NCBI GenBank assembly: GCA_903902855.1
Contig: CAIUWK010000087.1
Location: forward strand, 1-64,000
Source of the DNA: an uncultured Geobacter sp.
Lineage (GTDB): Bacteria; Desulfobacterota; Desulfuromonadia; Geobacterales; CAIOGM01
DNA length: 64,000 nucleotides
Reading direction: 5' to 3'
The position numbers and the translations under genes are program-made. The notes under the pieces were generated by a model that saw only the letters and a program-made list of their open reading frames with translations, was not told the origin of the DNA and did no database searches. Shown one piece after another: positions 28,568 to 38,741 of the stretch. How positions within the stretch are numbered: the first letter of the stretch is position 1; each line of letters begins with the position of its first letter.

Positions 28568-29614
28568 ATGTTATTCCGGATAGTTGAAAAGATGGCGTTT
28601 CGCTCGCTGATTCAGCTCCTGTTGGAAACAACCCAGGTCATCGGCCCCCGGAAGATCGCGGTCACCAGGGAGGGGAAACCGGTTCATCAGTACCTCCCCC
28701 TCTCCGGCTTTGAAGAGCTGGAACTGGGGTACGACACCACGGATATCCCGGCCAAGAGCTATTTTCTCCCCTACGAGGAGAATCTTTCCACCTGGAGCTT
28801 CATTGGGAACGACTGGACCCAGGAGATCACCTACCGGTTGCAGCCCAGGGTTCTCGTGGGGCTCCATGCCTGCGATATCAACGCCCTGCTGAAGCTGGAC
28901 AAGGTGATGACCCGGGAATTCTTCCCCAGTCCCTACTATATCTCCCGGCGTAAGAACAGCTTCATCATCGGGATAGATCATGAGCCGTGTCAGGGGGGAT
29001 TCTGCCACTGGCTGGGAACCGACTCGGTTAACCGCGGCTTCGATCTCTTCCTTACCGATCTGGGTGATCGCTATTTCGTCGCCATCGATTCGGAACGGGG
29101 TTTCACCCTGCTCCAGCAGGTGGCGGTGCGGCTGGTGACGGAAAACGACACTGCCGACTATCTGACCGTACGCCGCAGGATTGCCTCCGGCTTCGCCCCT
29201 CCCCTGGATGTGAGGCAACTCCCCAGGCTGCTGGATATGGAGTTCGATTCCGAGATCTGGCGCCGGTGGGGGGCCAAGTGTCTCAGTTGCGGGAGCTGTG
29301 CCGCCGTCTGCCCCACCTGCTACTGCTACGGGGTGAGTGAGAACGTCTCCATGGATTTCACCAGAGGGGCCAAGGTGAAGCAGCTCTACTCCTGCACTCT
29401 CAAGGATTTCGCCGAAGTTGCCGGGGGGCACAACTTCCGCTCGGCACGGGAAACGCGTCTGAAATACCGTTACTACCACCAGCATCGGGGTTTTGTGGAG
29501 CAGTATGACGAACCCAAGTGTGTCGGTTGCGGTCGCTGCGGCCGGAGCTGCCTGGCAGGGATCAACCCCCAGGAGATCATTGGCGACCTCCTGGCAACGG
29601 AGGTGCCGTCATGA
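28568..29614 (+). CDS. [NiFe] hydrogenase (group 3b-like) beta subunit, 4Fe-4S protein
   Basis: CLSCGSCAAVCPTCYCYGV and CVGCGRCGRSCLAGINP; first gene of the operon. Confidence 0.85.
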   Translation: MLFRIVEKMAFRSLIQLLLETTQVIGPRKIAVTREGKPVHQYLPLSGFEELELGYDTTDIPAKSYFLPYEENLSTWSFIGNDWTQEITYRLQPRVLVGLHACDINALLKLDKVMTREFFPSPYYISRRKNSFIIGIDHEPCQGGFCHWLGTDSVNRGFDLFLTDLGDRYFVAIDSERGFTLLQQVAVRLVTENDTADYLTVRRRIASGFAPPLDVRQLPRLLDMEFDSEIWRRWGAKCLSCGSCAAVCPTCYCYGVSENVSMDFTRGAKVKQLYSCTLKDFAEVAGGHNFRSARETRLKYRYYHQHRGFVEQYDEPKCVGCGRCGRSCLAGINPQEIIGDLLATEVPS

Positions 29615-30519
29615 CCCCCCTTTTGCACCCCTACGATGTCACCCGGGAAGAGGGGTTCCGTGCCCCGCTGGACTATAACCGGAAGTCCCTGCTGAAGGAT
29701 GTGGATCGATGCCACAAGGCGGAGATTGTCAGTGTGATCCGCCTCACCCGGAAGGAGAGGCTCTTTCATATCCGGCTCCTGGAGCAGGGGGAGCGGGAAC
29801 GCTTTTCCTTTCTCCCCGGTCAGTTCGTGATGCTGGAGCTCCCCGGGTTCGGCGAGATCCCCATCTCCATCTGCGGCTCCACCTCACAGAAAGGGTTCCT
29901 GGAACTCTGCATCCGGGAGGCGGGGAGGGTCACCACCATGCTCCACCGGGCCAGGGTCGGCAGCCGGGTGGGGATACGCGGCCCCTTCGGCAGCTTTTTT
30001 CCCCTGGAACGGATGAAGGGACATGATATTCTCCTGGTTGCCGGGGGACTGGGGTTGGCCCCCTTGCGGGCGCCCATCATGCATATCACGGAAAACCGCT
30101 CCGACTACGGGGAGGTCCGGATACTCTACGGGACCACGGAACCGGAGCAACTCCTTTTCGATTACCAGTATGAACAGTGGCGCCGGGTGGACGGCGTCAC
30201 CCTCTCCCTCACCGTCGACCGCCCCGACGCCGGGTGGCAAGGAGCGGTGGGGAATGTTGTCAGGCTTCTGGAGGAGATCAACACCCCCCTGGAAGAGAGC
30301 TACGCCATTGTCTGCGGTCCGCCGGTCATGTTCAACTCCGTCTGCGGCACGCTTCACTCCCGGGGGATCCCCAGGGATCGGATGTTCGTCTCCCTGGAAC
30401 GACGGATGCAATGCGGCATGGGGAAATGCTGCCGGTGCAATGTGGGCTCCACCTACGTCTGCATGGACGGGCCGGTCTTCGACTTCTGGACGGTGATGAA
30501 TCTGAAGGAAGCAATCTGA
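29611..30519 (+). CDS. [NiFe] hydrogenase gamma subunit, FAD/NAD(P)-binding oxidoreductase
   Basis: FSFLPGQFVMLELPGFGEIPISICGS...ILLVAGGLGLAPLRAP...CGPPVMF...RRMQCGMGKCCRCNVG. Start at ATG 29611 (ATGA overlap), not 29518. Confidence 0.9.
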   Translation: MTPLLHPYDVTREEGFRAPLDYNRKSLLKDVDRCHKAEIVSVIRLTRKERLFHIRLLEQGERERFSFLPGQFVMLELPGFGEIPISICGSTSQKGFLELCIREAGRVTTMLHRARVGSRVGIRGPFGSFFPLERMKGHDILLVAGGLGLAPLRAPIMHITENRSDYGEVRILYGTTEPEQLLFDYQYEQWRRVDGVTLSLTVDRPDAGWQGAVGNVVRLLEEINTPLEESYAIVCGPPVMFNSVCGTLHSRGIPRDRMFVSLERRMQCGMGKCCRCNVGSTYVCMDGPVFDFWTVMNLKEAI

Positions 30520-30529
30520 GGGGGGAGCC

Positions 30530-31282
30530 ATGAACTATCTGGGGATAGAACCGGTCAGGCCACGCGTGGCGCTCTTCTCTTTCACCGGCTGCGAAGGGTG
30601 TCAGCTTCAGCTGGCCAACCATGAGGAGAGCCTGGCGGAATTTCTTGCAGCCATCAGGATCGTCCGGTTCCGGGAGATCTCCTCCAGCGAACAGGGGGAG
30701 TATGATATAGCCCTGGTGGAGGGGGCCATTACTCGCAACGACGAGGTGGAGAGGCTCCTTGCCATCCGGGCACAAACCAAGGTTTTGGTGGCGCTGGGGA
30801 GCTGCGCCTGCTACGGCGGCGTGAACCGTCTCAAAAACAGCCTTGATCCGGCGGTCATGAACCGGGAGGTCTATGGCGACCTCTCCCAGGAGAGCCTCCC
30901 CACCCGTTCCGTGGGGGAGGTGGTGACCGTTGATCTGGAGATCCCCGGCTGTCCGGTCTCAAAACCGGAGGTGGAACGGATCATCCAGCATCTCATCTGG
31001 GGGATACCCTACAGTTTTCCGGCATACCCGGTCTGTCTGGAGTGCAAGCAGAGCTTTACGCTCTGTCGCTTCCAGCAGGGGGAACTCTGTCTCGGTCCCC
31101 TCACCAGAGGAGGATGCCGGGCGATCTGCCCCGCCGGCGGTCTGGGGTGCTGGGGGTGTCGGGGGCCTGCCGCTGATCCCAACTACCCGGAGTTTTTTGC
31201 CATTGCCCGGCAGCAGGGGTTCAGTGAGCGGGAGATCAACGAACGTCTCACTTTTTTCGGTGGTCTGGAGGTGACGCCATGA
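30530..31282 (+). CDS. [NiFe] hydrogenase small (delta) subunit
   Basis: FTGCEGCQLQL...ALGSCACYGG...IPGCPVSKPEVERI...GGLGCWGCRGP. Confidence 0.9.
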   Translation: MNYLGIEPVRPRVALFSFTGCEGCQLQLANHEESLAEFLAAIRIVRFREISSSEQGEYDIALVEGAITRNDEVERLLAIRAQTKVLVALGSCACYGGVNRLKNSLDPAVMNREVYGDLSQESLPTRSVGEVVTVDLEIPGCPVSKPEVERIIQHLIWGIPYSFPAYPVCLECKQSFTLCRFQQGELCLGPLTRGGCRAICPAGGLGCWGCRGPAADPNYPEFFAIARQQGFSEREINERLTFFGGLEVTP

Positions 31283-32553
31283 AGCTCAACCTGGATCTGA
31301 ACGTCTCTCACCTTACCCGTATCGAGGGGCATGGCTCCATCCGAGTCAGGGTGGTGGAAGGGGAGGTGAGGGAGGCGCGGTGGGATGTGGTGGAGAGTCC
31401 CCGTTTCTTCGAGGCGATGCTGAAGGGGAAAGGGTACCGCACCGCCGGTATCCTCACCGCACGGATCTGCGGCATCTGCTCCATCGGCCACTGTCTGGCC
31501 AGCCTGCGGGCCACGGAACAGGCTTTCGGGGTAACGATTCCCCCGACGGCGGCCTCCCTGCGGCTCTTGGCCAAGCACGGGGAGACCCTCCAGAGCCACT
31601 GGCTGCACCTCTTCTTCCTGGCGGCGCCCGATTTTCTGGCTCTCCCCAGCGTCATCCCTCTGCTGGAGAGCCGACCGGAGCTCTTTCATCTGGCGCGCCG
31701 ACTCCGGGGGGTGGCGAATCGGCTCTCCGATCTCATTGCCGGCAGGAGCACCCATCCGGTGTCGCTGCAGCCCGGCGGCGTCGCCGTCATCCCCTCCCGG
31801 GAGAAGCTCCTGATCCTGGGGGATGAACTGCACCGCTCCCTGGAGGATATCAGCGCCGCCGTGGAACTCTTCGCTTCCTTCCGGATTCCCGACTTCATCC
31901 GGGAGACCGAATACGTCTCGCTGAAGGGGGAAGCAACGTACCCCTGGATCGGTGGCAGGCTCCTCTCCAGCGACGGCGTGGAGGGAGCAGAAGAGGAATA
32001 TCTCCGGATGACCAACGAATACGTCGTCCCAAGTAACAGCAGCAAGTGGTGCCGCCTCTCCCGCCCCTCCTTTGCCGTGGGGGCTCTGGCCCGGTTCAAC
32101 AACAACTTCCGGCTGCTCCATCCGGAGGCCCTCCAGGCGGCGGAGCGGTTGGCGCTCTCCCCCCCTTGTCACAACCCGTTCATGAACAATGTCGCCCAGC
32201 TGGTGGAATGCGTTCAGGTGACCCACGAGGCGCTTCGGCTCCTGGACGAACTGATAACAGATCCGCAAGGAGAGATCATGGCGCCGGTAACGCCACGGGC
32301 CGGGGTGGGGGTAGGGGCCGTTGAGGTTCCCCGGGGGATACTTTATCATTGTTACGAATACGATGCGCAGGGGTACATCCTCCGGGCCGACTGCGTCATC
32401 CCCACCACCCAGAACAACGCCAATATCCACTTGGACCTCTCCGCCCTGGCGCGCCGATACGCGGTGGAGGGGATGAGCGATGAGCACCTGGAGCTCCTCT
32501 GCTCCATGCTGGTTCGCGCCTACGATCCCTGTCTCTCCTGTTCGGTCCACTGA
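31279..32553 (+). CDS. [NiFe] hydrogenase large (alpha) subunit
   Basis: RICGICSIGHC N-terminal and DPCLSCSVH C-terminal Ni ligands. Confidence 0.95.
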   Translation: MKLNLDLNVSHLTRIEGHGSIRVRVVEGEVREARWDVVESPRFFEAMLKGKGYRTAGILTARICGICSIGHCLASLRATEQAFGVTIPPTAASLRLLAKHGETLQSHWLHLFFLAAPDFLALPSVIPLLESRPELFHLARRLRGVANRLSDLIAGRSTHPVSLQPGGVAVIPSREKLLILGDELHRSLEDISAAVELFASFRIPDFIRETEYVSLKGEATYPWIGGRLLSSDGVEGAEEEYLRMTNEYVVPSNSSKWCRLSRPSFAVGALARFNNNFRLLHPEALQAAERLALSPPCHNPFMNNVAQLVECVQVTHEALRLLDELITDPQGEIMAPVTPRAGVGVGAVEVPRGILYHCYEYDAQGYILRADCVIPTTQNNANIHLDLSALARRYAVEGMSDEHLELLCSMLVRAYDPCLSCSVH

Positions 32554-32625
32554 TGGAGTGGATACGTATTGTTGTAATCCGGCGGCTCATCATGTTATAA
32601 TGAGAGACGAAAACTCAGCATAACC

Positions 32626-35600
32626 GTGCAGACCGATCCCACGGAGAAAATTGACGTGATTTTAAAATGTTCCTGGCGGAGATCTCTCAAGGTAAAGGTT
32701 TCTCTCTTTACCCTGGTGATTTTCCTGGTCAGTATCTGGTCGTTGGAGTTTTACGCCAGCCATATCCTTCATCGGGAACTGGAGCAGTTGGTTGGTGAGC
32801 AGCAGTTCTCAACGGCTTCCGTCGTGGCGTCCAATGTCAACAGGGAGATCGATTTCCGGTTGAGATCCCTAGAAAAGATTGCCGAAGGGATAAGCTCTCT
32901 GTGGGGAGATCCGGCCAGCTTGCAGGAGTATCTTGAAAAACGGCCGCTCCTGGGTAGTATGTTTAACGGAGGATTCTTTGTGATCCGGGTTGACGGGACG
33001 GTGGCGGCCTCTGTCCCGCTCTCCGCCCAGCGCAGCGGCCTCAACTACATGGATCGCGAGTATATCGTCACCGCCATCAAGGAGGGAAAAACAACCCTCG
33101 GCGAGCCGGTTGTCGGCAAGGCGCTTCACACTCCGGTTTTCTCCATGGCTGCCCCCATTCGCACGGCAGAGGGGAGGGTGATCGGAGTACTGTCAGGGGT
33201 TATCGACCTGAGTAAACCCAATTTTCTGGACGCGATTACCGAAAGTCGTTTCGGCAAAAGCGGCGGCTTGCTCCTGGTCGCCCCCCAGTACCGGATTATC
33301 GTCACCGCCTCCGACAAGAACCGCGTCATGGAAAGGCTCCCCGCACCCGGCATCAATCCCGCCATTGATAGTTTCATCGAGGGGTATGAAGGGTTCAAAA
33401 TCTTCACCGATCACAAGGGGGTGGAGCTGCTGGCCTCTGCCAGGAGGGTGCCTGTGGCCGGCTGGTACGTGGCCACAGTACTCCCCACCGAAGAGCTCTT
33501 TGCTTCCATTCACGCGTTGCTGCAGCAGATGCTGGTGGCGGCGATCATTCTTACTCTTCTGGCCGGCATAGTGACCTGGTGGATGTTGCGGCGTCAACTC
33601 TCTCCCATGATCGATGCCATGAAAACGCTGAGCGCACTCTCTGATTCTGATCTCCCGGTGAGCACCCTCCCCATTGCTCGAGAGGATGAAGTCGGCCAAC
33701 TCATGGGAGCATTCAATCACCTCCTGGAAACCCTGGCACTCCGGCAAGCCAAATTGATAGAAAGTGAAGAAAACCATCGTTCAATACTCCAGACTGCCAT
33801 TAACGGCATCTGGCAGATGGATACGCAAGGGCGTCTCCTTGAGGTCAATAGGGCCTACTGCCGGATGAGCGGCTATACGGCGCAGGAGTTGCTCACCATG
33901 ACCATGGCCGATCTGGAAGCAGTCGAAGCTTCGGAGGTGATCGACCAATTGCGATTGATCAGGGAACAGGGTGAGGCTCGTTTCGAAACAGAACATCGCC
34001 GTAAAGACGGCACCCTGTTTGAGGTGGAAATCAGTGCCCAATACCGCTCTCTGGGGGGGGGGGACTGTATCATTGCGTTCGTGCAGGACATCAGCCGGCG
34101 CAAACAGATGGAAAGGGAGCTGCGCCGGAGCGGGGATGAGTGGAGTCGAACCTTTGACGCCATGCAGGAGCTGATTTTCATCATCGATGACAATCACCGG
34201 ATACTCAAAATTAATCAGACCGCGGTTAACGCTCTGGGAATCACCAGGGAGCAGGCGCTGGCAACCCCCTGTTACGTCTTCATGCACGGCTCCGATGCCC
34301 CCCCCGAGTACTGCCCCCAAACCAGAACCTTGAGGGATTGCGGCAAACATAAGATAAAAAGGGTGCTGGATCCTTTGGACCGTCATTTCCAGATAACCAC
34401 CACCCCCATCTTTGATGAGAACGGGATCTACCAGGCTACCGTGCATGTGGCCCACGATATCTCCGAAAGCACACATTACGAACAAGAACTTGAGCTGGCC
34501 CGTGATGCCGCCGAGGCTGCCAATCAGGCCAAGAGCGAGTTCCTCTCCAATATGAGCCACGAGATTCGCACCCCCATGAACGGCATCATGGGGATGACTC
34601 AGCTCCTGGAATACACCCGCCTCACTGAGGAGCAGCAGGAGTACCTGAACGCCATCAGGACATCGTCGGACAATCTCCTCTCCCTGATCAACGATGTGCT
34701 GGACCTCTCCAAGATCGAATCGGGCAAGATCGAGTTGGAGCAAAGAAATTTTAGCCTGCGGGAGAGCATCGACAACGTCATCAAGAGCCAGATCTCTCCT
34801 ATCCGGAACAAGGGGCTCAGCATCCGGACCGACATCTCCGCTCTGGTTCCGGATCACCTCACCGGCGATCAGCTTCGTCTGAAACAGATCCTCCTGAACC
34901 TGTTGGGTAATGCCATCAAGTTCACTAGCCAGGGGGGGGTGAGCATCACCGTAACGGTCACGGAACAACATGAGGATGTCGTCCTGCTGAAAATCGGGGT
35001 CACGGACAGCGGTATCGGTATCAGGGCCGAAGCCATGGAAAAGATATTCAAACCATTTGTTCAGGCCGACGGTTCCACCACACGGCAATTCGGAGGAACC
35101 GGCCTCGGTTTGGCCATCTGCACCAGGCTGACGGAACTGATGGGAGGGAGTATTTGGGTGGAAAGCAGAGAGGGGAGGGGGAGCACCTTTTTTCTGCAAC
35201 TCCCCTTTATGCTCAACCAGGCAGTGGAGGGAACCCGCCGGCAATTCAGTGACAAGGCTCTCCCCCTCTGGGATGGGCCGCCGCTCAGGATACTCATTGT
35301 CGATGATCAGGATATCAACCTGACTGTTGCCGCACGGATACTGCAGAGAGCCGGACATACCGTCGTTGAGGCCCATGACGGGAGGGAAGCTCTGGAGCAA
35401 TGGGAAGAGTCTCCCCTGGACGTCATTCTCATGGATATTCAGATGCCGGTCATGAGCGGGATAGAGGCCACCCTTGCCATCCGCGAGAGTGAACAGGAAA
35501 CCGGTGGTCACATCACGATCATCGCCGTGACCGCCCGGGCTTTCCAGGAAGAGCAAGCCCATATTCTGATCCAGGGTTTTGACGGATACGTTGCCAAGCC

Positions 35601-35682
35601 GTACGGGATCGGTGAGTTGTTCTCTGAATTAAAAAGAACTCTTCAATGCCGGAAAGAGATTCCCTCTCCAGGTCGAACTTGA
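32626..35682 (+). CDS. Hybrid sensor histidine kinase (Cache-HAMP-PAS-PAS-HisKA-HATPase-REC)
   Basis: N-terminal TM + extracytoplasmic domain; SNMSHEIRTPMNGIMGMTQLL H-box; FGGTGLGLAICTRL; ILIVDDQDINLTVA...DVILMDIQMPVMSG receiver. GTG start. Confidence 0.93.
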   Translation: MQTDPTEKIDVILKCSWRRSLKVKVSLFTLVIFLVSIWSLEFYASHILHRELEQLVGEQQFSTASVVASNVNREIDFRLRSLEKIAEGISSLWGDPASLQEYLEKRPLLGSMFNGGFFVIRVDGTVAASVPLSAQRSGLNYMDREYIVTAIKEGKTTLGEPVVGKALHTPVFSMAAPIRTAEGRVIGVLSGVIDLSKPNFLDAITESRFGKSGGLLLVAPQYRIIVTASDKNRVMERLPAPGINPAIDSFIEGYEGFKIFTDHKGVELLASARRVPVAGWYVATVLPTEELFASIHALLQQMLVAAIILTLLAGIVTWWMLRRQLSPMIDAMKTLSALSDSDLPVSTLPIAREDEVGQLMGAFNHLLETLALRQAKLIESEENHRSILQTAINGIWQMDTQGRLLEVNRAYCRMSGYTAQELLTMTMADLEAVEASEVIDQLRLIREQGEARFETEHRRKDGTLFEVEISAQYRSLGGGDCIIAFVQDISRRKQMERELRRSGDEWSRTFDAMQELIFIIDDNHRILKINQTAVNALGITREQALATPCYVFMHGSDAPPEYCPQTRTLRDCGKHKIKRVLDPLDRHFQITTTPIFDENGIYQATVHVAHDISESTHYEQELELARDAAEAANQAKSEFLSNMSHEIRTPMNGIMGMTQLLEYTRLTEEQQEYLNAIRTSSDNLLSLINDVLDLSKIESGKIELEQRNFSLRESIDNVIKSQISPIRNKGLSIRTDISALVPDHLTGDQLRLKQILLNLLGNAIKFTSQGGVSITVTVTEQHEDVVLLKIGVTDSGIGIRAEAMEKIFKPFVQADGSTTRQFGGTGLGLAICTRLTELMGGSIWVESREGRGSTFFLQLPFMLNQAVEGTRRQFSDKALPLWDGPPLRILIVDDQDINLTVAARILQRAGHTVVEAHDGREALEQWEESPLDVILMDIQMPVMSGIEATLAIRESEQETGGHITIIAVTARAFQEEQAHILIQGFDGYVAKPYGIGELFSELKRTLQCRKEIPSPGRT

Positions 35683-35721
35683 CATAATATATCTTATAAG
35701 ACGTTGCGCAAGGAGCTACCC

Positions 35722-35907
35722 GTGAACCCTAACCCTACCTGTACCTGTCCGGAACTGCACTCCGGCCATATCTGCGAACTCACGTCAGCGGGTGACATGA
35801 CGGCTATCGAGCATGTTACCAATGAACCCACCGTCTTTTGCGAAGATTGCGGGATAGCAGCCAATGCGGCCCGGCACGTCTGTGTACCGGGCCGGCTGGC
35901 TGATTAG
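35722..35907 (+). CDS. Small Cys-rich protein upstream of ArsS-like radical SAM gene
   Basis: NPNPTCTCPELHSGHICELTSAGDMTAIEHVTNEPTVFCEDCGIAANAARHVCVPGRLAD; AAGGAG SD and GTG start. Confidence 0.7.
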   Translation: MNPNPTCTCPELHSGHICELTSAGDMTAIEHVTNEPTVFCEDCGIAANAARHVCVPGRLAD

Positions 35908-35919
35908 GAGTTCTGCCGC

Positions 35920-36876
35920 ATGTTGATAGATTTTCGTGAGCGCTTGCGGGAGCTCAATCCCGACTTCTGTACCTTTGCCTCGCTGCAAACCCTCCAGGTA
36001 AACCTTGGGAATCTCTGTAACCTCAGTTGCAGCCACTGCCATGTCACGGCATCTCCGACAGGGAGTCGGGTCATGGGGCCGGAGGTCATGGCTAAGATCA
36101 TCAGCTTCCTCACCAGGGGTCCCGGGCTGATCCTTGACATCACCGGGGGATGTCCGGAGCTGAACCCCTCCTTCCGTTATTTCATTGAACAGACCGCCGG
36201 ACTCTCTCGGCGCCGCCTGCTCCGGAGTAACCTGTCAATCATGATGGAAAAGGGGATGCAATGGCTCCCCCGCTTCTGTTACGACCAGGATCTCATCATC
36301 GTGGCATCCCTCCCCTGCTACCTTGAAAAAAACGTCGACCGCCAGCGAGGGGGAGGAGTCTATGATGCCAGCATCACTGCCCTGAAGGAGTTGAACCGGC
36401 TGGGGTATGGCGATACCCATGAGCTCAACCTGGTTTACAATCCCCATGGAGCATTTTTGCCCGGCTCCCAGAGAGAGCTGGAAAACGCCTATCGGGTGGA
36501 ACTTGCCGAACGTCACGGCATCCGCTTCAACAATCTCTACACCATCACCAATGCCCCCATCGGACGTTTTCGCGAAGAGCTGGAGAAGAGCGGCGCCATG
36601 GAACGGTATCTGCAACTTCTGGAAAGCCGGTTCAACCCGGAAACCGCTCCTGACATCATGTGTCGCACCTTGGTCAGTGTGGACTGGCAAGGATTTCTCT
36701 ACCACTGCGACTTCAACCAGGCGGCAGGAATCCCCCTCAGCGACAGCAGCGGCACTCCTCTGCTCATCGAAGAGTTGGACCACCTCCCCTCCCAAGGCTC
36801 GGACCTCCACCTTGCCCGGCACTGCTACTGTTGTACCGCCGGTGATGGTTCCAGTTGTACCGGCGCCCTGGCGTGA
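35920..36876 (+). CDS. arsS: Radical SAM/Cys-rich (DUF3641) protein, ArsS-like
   Basis: LQVNLGNLCNLSCSHCHVTASPTG radical SAM motif; ILDITGGCPELNPSFRYFIE; C-terminal HCYCCTAGDGSSC. Confidence 0.85.
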   Translation: MLIDFRERLRELNPDFCTFASLQTLQVNLGNLCNLSCSHCHVTASPTGSRVMGPEVMAKIISFLTRGPGLILDITGGCPELNPSFRYFIEQTAGLSRRRLLRSNLSIMMEKGMQWLPRFCYDQDLIIVASLPCYLEKNVDRQRGGGVYDASITALKELNRLGYGDTHELNLVYNPHGAFLPGSQRELENAYRVELAERHGIRFNNLYTITNAPIGRFREELEKSGAMERYLQLLESRFNPETAPDIMCRTLVSVDWQGFLYHCDFNQAAGIPLSDSSGTPLLIEELDHLPSQGSDLHLARHCYCCTAGDGSSCTGALA

Positions 36877-37040
36877 GAGCATGATGGAGAGCAGCAGAGG
36901 CCGTTTGCTCGCTTTTCACGTTAATTTGTCTCAACTGACTGTTTTTGTTTGCATCATGATGATAAAATGAGTTGATTTTGTAACAAAATCGGGGCATGAT
37001 GTGTCAAAACATTATGGAAGCTCTTTTAAGGAGAAAAATA

Positions 37041-38636
37041 ATGAATCAACAGCAACTCTGGGAACGGTACCAGAATTTTTTTAATGATAATCCTGCTCTG
37101 GGTATGAACATAGATATCAGCAGGATGAACTTTCCCGACGACTTCTTCTCCCGTATGGAAGGCCCCCTTCAGGGAGCGTTTCAGGCCATGGCGGAACTGG
37201 AGTCAGGTGCCATTGCCAACACCGATGAGCAACGGATGGTGGGGCATTACTGGCTTCGCGCCCCCGCTCTGGCCCCGACTCCGGAAATGAGCGGACAGAT
37301 TGCCGATACCGTTGCCGCCGTCCGTGCCTTTGCCCAGAAGGTCCATACCGGTGCAGTCGCACCACCGGACGGAGGTCGTTTTACGCAGCTCCTTATCATC
37401 GGAATCGGTGGTTCGGCCCTAGGTCCCCAATTCGTGGCCGATGCCCTGGGGAGTTCCCATGACAAGCTCAAACTCCATTTTTTTGACAACACCGATCCCG
37501 AAGGGATGGACCGGGTCATCATGCAGATCGGACCCAAAAACCTGGGGACGACACTCACCCTGGTCATCTCCAAGAGCGGCGCCACCAAGGAGACCCGCAA
37601 CGGCATGCTGGAGGCCCGTGAGGCGTACGGCAAGATCTCCCAGGATTTTGCGGCCCACGCCGTGGCCGTGACCGGAGAGGGGAGTGAACTTGACCGGTTG
37701 GCCCGGGAAGAGGGGTGGCTAGCCCGTTTCCCCATGTGGGACTGGGTGGGGGGACGAACCTCCATCACCTCGGCGGTGGGGCTTCTCCCCGCAGCTCTCC
37801 AGGGGATCGACGTTCTGGCACTTCTGGAAGGGGCGCGTCTCTGTGACGAGGTGACCCGAACGACGACGACCAGGGATAACCCGGCAGCCCTCCTTGCTCT
37901 CATGTGGTATCACGCCACCGATGGCGCGGGGCACAAGGATATGGTGATCCTCCCCTACAAGGATCGCCTGCTCCTCTTCAGCCGCTATCTGCAGCAACTC
38001 ATCATGGAATCCATCGGGAAAGAGTTCGACCGTGACGGCAATCAGGTCAACCAGGGGCTCACGGTCTACGGCAACAAAGGTTCCACCGACCAGCATGCCT
38101 ATGTTCAGCAGCTGCGGGAGGGGATCGACAACTTTTTCGTCACCTTTATCCAGGTACAGCGGGACCGCGCCGGGAGGTCCGTCATCGTGGACCCGGATGC
38201 CACCAGCGGCGATTATCTTTTCGGCTTTCTTCACGGCACCCGGGAGGCGCTCCATGAAAAGGGGCGTCAATCCATCACCATTGCTGTGGAGCGGATCGAC
38301 CCCCGCACGGTGGGGGTCCTCATCGCCCTCTACGAGCGGGCCGTTGGCCTCTATGCCTCCCTGGTTAATGTCAATCCCTATCATCAACCGGGAGTGGAGG
38401 CGGGGAAGAAGGCTGCCGGGACTATTCTCGATCTTCAGAGGGAGATCCTGGCCTATCTCCGGACCAAGCGGAAGCGGACCCTCACCGCCGCCGAGATCGC
38501 CCTGGCCCTGGATAAGCAGGATCAGACCGAAAACATCTTTCACATCCTGGAGCACCTTCAGGCAAACTCCGATCATGGGGTGGTCATGATGGAAGGTGAC
38601 ACCCTCTTCACCCGCAGCTATCAGATAATCCGCTGA
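37041..38636 (+). CDS. pgi: Glucose-6-phosphate isomerase
   Basis: [18 protein letters not shown]...[20 protein letters not shown]...[18 protein letters not shown]. Confidence 0.95.
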   Translation: MNQQQLWERYQNFFNDNPALGMNIDISRMNFPDDFFSRMEGPLQGAFQAMAELESGAIANTDEQRMVGHYWLRAPALAPTPEMSGQIADTVAAVRAFAQKVHTGAVAPPDGGRFTQLLIIGIGGSALGPQFVADALGSSHDKLKLHFFDNTDPEGMDRVIMQIGPKNLGTTLTLVISKSGATKETRNGMLEAREAYGKISQDFAAHAVAVTGEGSELDRLAREEGWLARFPMWDWVGGRTSITSAVGLLPAALQGIDVLALLEGARLCDEVTRTTTTRDNPAALLALMWYHATDGAGHKDMVILPYKDRLLLFSRYLQQLIMESIGKEFDRDGNQVNQGLTVYGNKGSTDQHAYVQQLREGIDNFFVTFIQVQRDRAGRSVIVDPDATSGDYLFGFLHGTREALHEKGRQSITIAVERIDPRTVGVLIALYERAVGLYASLVNVNPYHQPGVEAGKKAAGTILDLQREILAYLRTKRKRTLTAAEIALALDKQDQTENIFHILEHLQANSDHGVVMMEGDTLFTRSYQIIR

Positions 38637-38674
38637 GGAGGGGGAGTCCGCTCCCCTCCCCTCCCTGAAACAAG

Positions 38675-38710
38675 CGTGCCCCCTGTCGGATCTCATCCGC
38701 AGGGGGCACG
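38675..38710. terminator. Hairpin between pgi and the convergent DUF1450 gene
   Basis: CGTGCCCCCTG-TCGGATCTCATCCG-CAGGGGGCACG; possibly bidirectional. Confidence 0.8.
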
Positions 38711-38741
38711 TCTCTTTCGTCACACGGAATTTCGCTTCGCC

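Noticed and set aside
33781-35562. 593-aa minus-strand ORF opposite the hybrid kinase
   Set aside because: Shadow ORF; the plus strand has clear kinase motifs throughout.
36874-36930. Possible Sec readthrough of the arsS-like TGA (some ArsS proteins are selenoproteins)
   Set aside because: The downstream reading (EHDGEQQRPFARFSR) is short and unlike the family, and the Cys-rich C-terminus is complete before the TGA; no convincing SECIS-like hairpin noted.
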